From contig CAWELU010000036.1 of assembly GCA_963809965.1 (NCBI GenBank), positions 62,001 through 126,000 on the forward strand: 64,000 nt of DNA. Direction: 5' to 3'. The notes below the pieces were generated by a model. The model did no database searches, had not been told where the DNA came from, and worked only from the letters and a program-made list of their open reading frames with translations. A program made the translations under genes and the position numbers. This document shows, one piece after another, positions 57,576-64,000 of this stretch. How positions within the stretch are numbered: the stretch's first letter is position 1; every line of letters starts with the position of its first letter. Origin of the DNA: CAIWHR01 sp963809965. GTDB taxonomy: Bacteria; Pseudomonadota; Gammaproteobacteria; Burkholderiales; Casimicrobiaceae.

Positions 57576-58726
57576 TCATTGCACAAGCGCATTGACGGCT
57601 GCGGCCACCAATCGGTCGACGACCACCTGGCTGTGGTTCCGTTCGAAGAAGTCGAAGGCGTTTCTTGCCAGTTCCACCCCGAGGGCCGGATTGACGATCA
57701 GCTGCTCGCACGCGAAGGCGAACTCCTTAGGATCATCGGCGATCAGCAATTCTTTCCGGTTCGCCACGTCCAGACCCTCGCAGCCCGCTGTTGTGGACAC
57801 CACGGGGCAACGGTGCGCAAAGGACTCGATGATCTTTATGCGCGTGCCGCCGCCGTTGACAAGGGGGGCGATGGATGCCGCCGATCCGGCATAGAACGGC
57901 GTGCAGTTCGGCGCATCAAATGCGAACTCCATCCGGGGTTCAAGTTGCAGGGCTTTGACGGCAGTCCCCGCTTCGGTCGTCGCCGGCCCGCGTCCGACAA
58001 CGGTGACGCCGACATCAGGAACATCAGCCGACAGGGCGGGCAATACAGATTGCCGGAAGAATTCGAGCCCGAGAAGGTTGGGCGGATGGTTGAGATTCCC
58101 GACAAACAGGAGTCTTGGGCACCGGTCCGGTGGCCTGGCGCTGCCTGCGTCGGGACGGACAACGACATTGGGAATGACCGTGATCGCGTCAATACCATCC
58201 GGCTGCTCGAGATGCGACGAGGCGAATATCCGCCGACACTTGTGGACGCAGTTCAGGAAATGCGCGGACAGGTGCTTCTGTTGATCGCGGGAAGGTAGAT
58301 CCAGCCCTGTGTTCCTGCCGGGATCCCGCACGAGCCACGGGAGCTCGTCGATGTCCCAAACGACGCATGGATGAGCGATGGATGCGACCAGTTCCTGCAG
58401 CCGGCCGACGTGGACCACGTTGGCCGACGTAAGGCTGTGTCTCAGCCTGTGTTTCAGGCCCAATTCTGCGTCGGCAATCGTCTGCGGGTAGAACGCCGTC
58501 ATCGCCCTGCAATGTTCTGTGGCGGGACGGATCCTGATCAGGTCAGGATTATCCGCGGTGGGACGGAACCACAGGTCGATCTCCATGAAGCGGGAATAGG
58601 CCGCAAGGAACCAATAGTTCCTTTGTTCCCATCCGGTGCCGTGGGGATCGGGCGTGCATGGACTGATGAACAACAATCTTGGCAGAGCGGCCAAGCTGCG
58701 GCGGGCGTTCGGCGCCGACCGCCGCA

Positions 58727-58727
<1 letters not shown>
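57576..58727 (-). CDS. Glycosyltransferase, GT4-like, coupled to gltL
   Basis: A 383-residue protein of GT-B type. It opens with RLLFISPCTPDPHGTGWEQRN. The C-terminal half has PRLLFVGNLNHPPN, VTVVGRGPA, then FYAGSAASIAPLVNGGGTRIKIIESFAHRCPVVS (donor-binding region with the Glu of KIIE, quoted here only as family context) and TTAGCEGLDV. This is the pattern of family 1/4 glycosyltransferases. Donor and acceptor are unknown. The ATG at 58727 overlaps the gltL stop as ATGA. Such tight coupling to an amino-acid transporter is unusual. Confidence 0.85.
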
Positions 58728-59461
<734 letters not shown>

Positions 59462-59471
59462 GGCGCTTCCC

Positions 59472-60155
59472 TCAGCGGATGACGGCAATCTTTTTCTGCA
59501 GGAGCTTTACCGCGTACGACAGTGTGTAGCAGAGCACGAAATAGACGGCGGCGACGAACAGGTACATCTCGATCAGCCGCCCGTCACGCTGCGCGATCTT
59601 GGACGCCGCGCCGGTGAAGTCCGTCGCCGAGATCACGTATACGAGCGAGGTGTCCTGGAACAGGATGATCGTCTGCGTCAGCAGCACGGGGATCATGTTG
59701 CGGAACGCCTGCGGCAGGATCACCAGCCGCATTGCCTGGCCATAGGTGAGCCCCAGCGCGTAGGCCGAGTACACCTGTCCCCGTGCGATCGACTGGATCC
59801 CCGCGCGCATGATCTCGCAGAAATACGCCGCCTCGAACATGATGAAGGTGATGATCGCGGTGCGTTCGGCACCGATCTGCGGCGGCCGCTCGCCGCCGGT
59901 GACGAGCTGCAGCACCTGCGGCATCAGGAAGAAGAACCAGAACAGCACCAGCACCAGCGGGATCGACCGCATCAGGTTCACGTAGCCGGCCGCGACGTTC
60001 GACAGGACCTTGAACGGCGACAGTCGTGCCAGCGCCAGCAGCGTGCCGAAGAACAGCCCGCCGACCGACGCGATCGCCGTCAGCTGGACCGTGTACAGGA
60101 AGCCCTTCCAGAGGTAAGGCAGCGACCGGCTGATGACGTCGAAATCGAGGGTCAT
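59472..60155 (-). CDS. gltK: Glutamate/aspartate ABC transporter permease GltK
   Basis: A 227-residue HisM/GltK-type permease with about five membrane helices, beginning MTLDFDVISRSLPYLWKGF. It has the EAA-type loop with QSIARGQVYSAYALGLTYGQ contacting the ATPase. With GltJ it forms the channel. It lies 10 bp downstream of gltJ in the operon. Confidence 0.92.
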   Translation of the reverse strand: MTLDFDVISRSLPYLWKGFLYTVQLTAIASVGGLFFGTLLALARLSPFKVLSNVAAGYVNLMRSIPLVLVLFWFFFLMPQVLQLVTGGERPPQIGAERTAIITFIMFEAAYFCEIMRAGIQSIARGQVYSAYALGLTYGQAMRLVILPQAFRNMIPVLLTQTIILFQDTSLVYVISATDFTGAASKIAQRDGRLIEMYLFVAAVYFVLCYTLSYAVKLLQKKIAVIR

Positions 60156-60165
60156 GTGTGGCCCC

Positions 60166-60906
60166 CTACTTCGCGCCGCCGGCGATGTAGCCGGGGACGG
60201 CAGTCTTGCGCTCGATCAGCGCCATCAAGCGGTTGGCCGTCATCGCGATGGCAATGTAGACCAGCGTCGCCGCACTGAAGGCTTCGAAGAAGTGGAACGT
60301 GTACTCGCCCATCTCGCGGGAACGGAACGTCAGCTCGGCGAGCCCGATCGTCAACGCGATCGACGAGTTCTTGATCAGGTTCATCGTCTCGCTGGTGAGC
60401 GGCGGAATCACGATCCGGAAGGCCATCGGCAACAGCACGAATCGGTAGACCTGCGTCTGCGTCAGCCCGATCGCCATCCCGGCGGAACGCTGGCCGCGCG
60501 GCAGCGACTGGATGCCGGCGCGCACCTGCTCGGCGACGCGCGCCGACGTGAACAGTCCGAGGCAGAGCACCGCCGACAGGAACTGCGCCTCGGCCGGGTC
60601 GGCCTTGACGACCCAGCTCTTGAGCGGCGGGATGAACTCCGGCACGACGAAGTACCAGAGGAACATCTGGACCAGCAGCGGAATGTTGCGGAACAGCTCG
60701 ACCCAGGCGTTGCCCGCGCGGACGAGCCAGGGCTGCTGCGTCGTGCGGATCGTCCCGATCACCGAACCCACGACGAGCGCGATGACCCAGGCGCACGCCG
60801 ATACGCCGAGCGTCCACCACAATCCGGAGATCAGCAGATCCAGGTAGGTCTCGCCGCCCCCCGGGATCTCCTGGAAGAAGATGCCCCAGTCCAGATCGAA
60901 TTTCAC
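60166..60906 (-). CDS. gltJ: Glutamate/aspartate ABC transporter permease GltJ
   Basis: A 246-residue permease of the same family, starting from GTG at 60906 with GGGGGGAGC upstream. It has WVELFRNIPLLVQMFLWYFV, VRAGIQSLPRGQRSAGMAIG (ATPase-contact loop) and five to six helices. A longer ATG reading to 61038 overlaps the end of gltI and is rejected. A hairpin separates it from gltI. Confidence 0.91.
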   Translation of the reverse strand: MKFDLDWGIFFQEIPGGGETYLDLLISGLWWTLGVSACAWVIALVVGSVIGTIRTTQQPWLVRAGNAWVELFRNIPLLVQMFLWYFVVPEFIPPLKSWVVKADPAEAQFLSAVLCLGLFTSARVAEQVRAGIQSLPRGQRSAGMAIGLTQTQVYRFVLLPMAFRIVIPPLTSETMNLIKNSSIALTIGLAELTFRSREMGEYTFHFFEAFSAATLVYIAIAMTANRLMALIERKTAVPGYIAGGAK

Positions 60907-60956
60907 GACTTGCTCCCCCCGCCCGACCGCTCCCCGATTCCGCAGTATGGTCGGAA

Positions 60957-60996
60957 GAGCAAAGGGCCGGAAGCATTGATTCGCCGTCCGGCCCTT
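60957..60996 (-). terminator. Hairpin between gltI and gltJ, probable partial terminator
   Basis: AAGGGCCGGA (60987-60996 on the minus strand) pairs perfectly with TCCGGCCCTT (60962-60971) over a 15-base loop, followed by TTTGCTC. Such hairpins after binding-protein genes commonly reduce permease expression or protect the upstream mRNA. Confidence 0.7.
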
Positions 60997-61027
60997 CGAT
61001 TCGGTCAGTGCAAGCTGACAGACCTCG

Positions 61028-61924
61028 TCACTCGACACCCTTGTCGTTCGGATTCTTGAATGCTTCCTTGATCGCCGGCGTCTCCGGGAAGTTCATGTTG
61101 ACGCCCTTCGGGGGAATCGGGCTCGTGAACCACTTGGCGTAGATCTTGTCGATTTCGCCCGACTTCATCACGTTGCCTATCGTCTTGTCGACCAGCGCCT
61201 TGAACTGCGGATCGTCCTTGCGCAGCATCATGCTGTAGGGCTCCTGCCGCAGCGACTCCTGGATGATCATGTAATCGCCAGGCTTGTCCGAGTTCGCGAT
61301 CTGCCCGGCGAGCAGGATGTCGTCCATCACGAAGGCAGCCGTGCGGTCCTGCGACATCAGCAGGAACGACTCGGCGTGGTCCTTGCCGTAGATCTCCTTG
61401 ATGTCGATGGTCTTCGTCTTCTCGTATTTCTTGAGCAGCGGGACCGACGTCGTGCCCGACGTCGTGGAAATCGTCTTGCCGTTGAGATCGGCCAGCTGCT
61501 TGATGCCCGAGTTCTTCTTCACCGCGGCGGTGACGTTGATCACGAAATAGGTCGGCCCGAAGGAAACCTGCTTCTGCCGCTCGACACTGTTGGTCGTCGA
61601 GCCGCACTCCATGTCGATGTTGCCGGCCTGCAGCTGCGGGATCCGATTGCCGGACGTGACCGGCTGCAGATTGACCTTGAGGTCCGGCATCTTCAGTTCA
61701 GCCTTGACCGCGTCGACGATCTTCATGCAAAGATCCATTGCGTAACCGATCGGCTGCTGTTTGTCGTCGAGGTAGCTGAACGGAATCGACGATTCGCGGT
61801 GGCCGATCGTGATCGCCCCCGTTTCCTTGATTTTCTTCAGGGTGCCGGTAAGTTCCTGCGCCTGCGCACCCAGCGCAAGCGCGGCCACAACGGCCGCGAA
61901 AACTGTCTTGACGAAAAACCTCAT
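61028..61924 (-). CDS. gltI: Glutamate/aspartate periplasmic binding protein
   Basis: A 298-residue solute-binding protein with a signal peptide cleaved near GAQAQ. It carries GAITIGHRESSIPFSYLDD, QLQAGNIDMECGSTTNS, ISTTSGTTSVPLLKKYE and AFVMDDILLAGQI. The family binds L-glutamate and L-aspartate for the GltJKL permease. The ATG at 61924 follows AGGAGG. First gene of the operon, ending 121 bp before gltJ. Confidence 0.93.
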   Translation of the reverse strand: MRFFVKTVFAAVVAALALGAQAQELTGTLKKIKETGAITIGHRESSIPFSYLDDKQQPIGYAMDLCMKIVDAVKAELKMPDLKVNLQPVTSGNRIPQLQAGNIDMECGSTTNSVERQKQVSFGPTYFVINVTAAVKKNSGIKQLADLNGKTISTTSGTTSVPLLKKYEKTKTIDIKEIYGKDHAESFLLMSQDRTAAFVMDDILLAGQIANSDKPGDYMIIQESLRQEPYSMMLRKDDPQFKALVDKTIGNVMKSGEIDKIYAKWFTSPIPPKGVNMNFPETPAIKEAFKNPNDKGVE

Positions 61925-62110
61925 GGAATCCTCCTGGGAACAAACCACGTCGGTCGCGATCGAACCGGTGATGCGGAGTCGCCTTGTCGGCCGCGCAAAC
62001 GGCGCTCTCGACCAGGGGATTAGTGTACCGGCGGCCGCGCCCCGTTGTCCAACGACCGCCCCCGCCACGCATTCGGGAGCCGGCGGCAGGCGGCACACCG
62101 GGGGACCGCC

Positions 62111-62116
62111 TATAAT
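62111..62116 (+). promoter_or_regulatory. -10 element just upstream of nnr
   Basis: A perfect TATAAT ends eight bases before the nnr ATG, again implying almost no 5' leader. No ribosome-binding site is visible. Confidence 0.5.
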
Positions 62117-62124
62117 TTCCAACC

Positions 62125-63638
62125 ATGCATTCGCCCCCGGCCCTGGCACCCGTTTTTCGAACGACCGACCTGCGTGCGATCGAGGCCGCGGCGAGTAGCG
62201 AACCGCTGATGGAGCGCGCCGGGCTCGCGGCAGCGGAAGTCGCGCGCGCGATGGCAGGCGAACGCATGGGCAAAGTTCTCGTGCTGGCTGGCCCCGGGAA
62301 CAACGGCGGCGACGCTTTCGTCGTCGCGCGGTGGCTTCGGCAATGGTTCTTCGACGTGTCCGTGGTTTTTCCGGGGGACGCGGCGAGGTTGCCCCCCGAC
62401 GCCGCTGCCGCGCATCGCGCATTCGTCGGGGCGGGAGGCACGACAACGCCCGCGGCCCCTAATGAGTGGCAGGGAGCACTGATCGTCGATGGCCTGTTCG
62501 GCATCGGACTCGCCCGCGCCGCGTCGGCCGACTATGCCGCCCTGATCGACTGGGCCAATGCCTCCGGCACGCCGATCCTGGCGCTCGACGTGCCGAGCGG
62601 GCTCGACGCCGACACCGGAACGGTTTTCGGGCCGGCGATTCGGGCGGCGGCGACGGCAACGTTCATCGCGCTCAAGCCCGGGCTGCTGACCGGCGACGGC
62701 GTCGATCTGTGCGGCGCGCTGTCCGTGCATACGCTCGACCTCGATCCCCGACTGCTCGAAAACGCTTCGGGCCATCGCCTGCAATGGGCTGTTGCTCTCG
62801 GCGGCGATCCCGGAAGTCCTGCGCCGTCGATCGCGCAACGTCCACAAGGGCACGTTCGGGACGCTGGGCATCGTCGGCGGCGCCGAAGGCATGGTCGGCG
62901 CGCCGCTGCTGGCCGGCCGCGCCGCGCTGCACGCGGGGGCGGGCCGGGTATGGGTGGGCATCGCCGCCCAGCGGGCATCGGCGCCAGTCGATTGGGGTCA
63001 ACCGGAGCTGATGCTGCGGCCCGCCACCCGCGTGCTGGGCGCCGGTGCGGATGCGCTCATTTGCGGGCCCGGGCTTGGCACCGGAGACCAAGGGCGGACG
63101 CTCGTCGAACGCGCCATCGGCGAACGGGTGCCGCTGGTTCTCGATGCCGATGCATTGAATGCAATCGCCGCCGATCCCGATCCTGGCGCAAGCGGCTGCG
63201 GCGAGATCGTCAGCCACCCTCGCGACGCCGCACCCCGCCGAAGCCGCGCGGCTGCTGGGAAAATCGATCGCGGATGTTCAGTCCGACCGTCTGGGCGCCG
63301 CGCTCGCACTCGCGACACGACTCAATGCGGCGGTCGTCGTCAAGGGCGCGGGCAGTGTCCTCGCGTATCCCGACGGAAGCTGGGACATCAACGCCAGTGG
63401 CAATCCCGGCCTTGCGACGGCAGGATCCGGGGACGTGCTGGCCGGCTTCGCCGGGGCGTTTCTCGCACAGGGCATCGACGCCAAGTCGTCGCTGCGGCTC
63501 GCAGTGTGCCTGCACGGCGCGGCCGCCGACGCATGCGTCGCCGATGGCCGCGGACCGGTCGGCCTGACCGCCGCCGAGCTTGCTCCGGCCGCGCGGCGAC
63601 TGCTCAACGACGCCGCACGCCAGGACGGTGTTCGCTGA
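62125..63638 (+). CDS. nnr: Bifunctional NAD(P)H-hydrate epimerase/dehydratase (two frameshifts as read)
   Basis: About 504 residues if two extra bases (near 62795 and in 63180-63215) are removed. The epimerase half (YjeF_N) has VLAGPGNNGGDAFVVARWL, VDGLFGIGLAR, LALDVPSGLDADTGTV and ATATFIALKPGLLTGDG. The ADP-dependent dehydratase half (YjeF_C) has RNVHKGTFGTLGIVGGAEGM, CGPGLGTGDQG, LVLDADALNAIA, TPHPAEAARLLG and GNPGLATAGSGDVLAG. The enzyme repairs damaged NAD(P)H hydrates. Both shifts are +1, leave catalytic motifs intact, and truncate the protein after the epimerase half as read. Confidence 0.88.
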
Positions 63639-63668
63639 TCGATCGCGCAGTGCGTCGCCGTGTGGACG

Positions 63669-64000
63669 TCAGGGCAGGAGAACGGTAGCGCCCATCGTCG
63701 CCCGCGATTCCAGCGCAATGTGCGCGCCTGCCGCGTCCTTCAACGCGAACGACTGCCGCGGCTCGCTCACGATCTTGCCGGCCAGCACCAGCTCGAACAT
63801 TTCGGCCGCCATCGCGGTCAGATCCTCGCGCTTCGCGGCGTAGGTGAACAGCGTCGGACGCGTCGCGTACAACGAGCCCTTCTGCGACAGCAACAGGATG
63901 TCGAACGGTGGAACGGCGCCCGAGGCATTGCCGAAGCTGACCCACATTCCGCGCGGCGAAAGGCAATCGAGCGACGCCGGGAACGTGTCCTTGCCGATGC
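63669..64000 (-). CDS. Quinone oxidoreductase, C-terminal part (runs off the right edge)
   Basis: The last 109 codons of a zinc-independent medium-chain reductase of the NADPH:quinone oxidoreductase group. It includes CLSPRGMWVSFGNASGAVPPFD and ends GAHIALESRATMGATVLLP, a typical QOR C-terminus. The N-terminal catalytic half and start lie outside the window. These enzymes reduce quinones with NADPH in one-electron steps. It converges on nnr with a 30-bp gap. Confidence 0.85.
   Translation of the reverse strand, partial: IGKDTFPASLDCLSPRGMWVSFGNASGAVPPFDILLLSQKGSLYATRPTLFTYAAKREDLTAMAAEMFELVLAGKIVSEPRQSFALKDAAGAHIALESRATMGATVLLP

Overview
The window looks like chromosomal DNA of a high-GC betaproteobacterium (Burkholderiales-like). 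The evidence is the gene order yciB-bolA-ppiC, a PhaM-type polyhydroxybutyrate granule protein, a PP0621-type zinc-ribbon protein, the pilS-pilR pair, a fimT-pilE-pilVWX-pilY1 minor pilin operon, TctA/TctB and GltIJKL transporters, and a class II (B12-dependent) ribonucleotide reductase. Taxonomy was judged from gene content only.

Layout. 1-2.9 kb: the 5' end of ribB, then the remains of an RND efflux operon behind an intact TetR gene. 3.1-8.6 kb: a GYD-domain protein and a catabolic block (kynurenine-formamidase-like hydrolase, maleylacetoacetate isomerase, glutaryl-CoA dehydrogenase, aminobenzoate-CoA-ligase-like enzyme, MarR regulator). 8.8-16.0 kb: minor pilin operon ending in pilY1. 16.8-25.9 kb: recC-recB-recD, full length but interrupted by over 30 apparent single-base insertions. 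25.9-34.6 kb: a lower-GC island with a LuxR-type receptor, a recent IS4-family insertion, a FabH-like ketosynthase, an RpfF-like DSF synthase, an RpfC-like hybrid kinase and an alpha/beta hydrolase. 34.8-41.8 kb: N-degron transferases bpt/aat, tag, tRNA-Arg(CCT), an M61 peptidase, a PEBP protein, phaM, an FAD-linked oxidase and a zinc-ribbon protein. 41.9-44.9 kb: pilS-pilR. 44.86-45.21 kb: three 119-bp tandem repeats. 45.2-49.8 kb: ampD, yciB-bolA-ppiC, tctBA. 49.9-57.4 kb (minus strand): nrdJ, a gamma-carbonic-anhydrase-like gene, purL, guaC. 57.6-61.9 kb: gltIJKL plus a translationally coupled glycosyltransferase. 62.1-64 kb: nnr and the 3' end of a quinone oxidoreductase gene.

The most interesting region is the 25.9-34.6 kb island. 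It combines a LuxR-family receptor with all classic acyl-homoserine-lactone-binding residues but no luxI in view, a divergent FabH-like ketosynthase, and an rpfF/rpfC pair arranged tail to tail as in Xanthomonas. No rpfG is present. I infer a fatty-acid-type cell-cell signalling cassette. The IS copy, with perfect 18-bp ends and a 9-bp target duplication, sits 22 bp upstream of the ketosynthase start and probably alters its expression.

A second theme is broken reading frames. Beyond recBCD, single-base shifts disrupt pilY1 (2), tag (1), the M61 peptidase (1) and nnr (2). Every one I resolved goes the same way (+1), and the extra base often follows a codon third position. I list recBCD and the efflux remnants as pseudogenes as read, and the genes with one or two shifts as CDS with the disruption noted. 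A consensus artefact is a serious alternative to real decay for all except the efflux operon, which also has large deletions and a nonsense codon.
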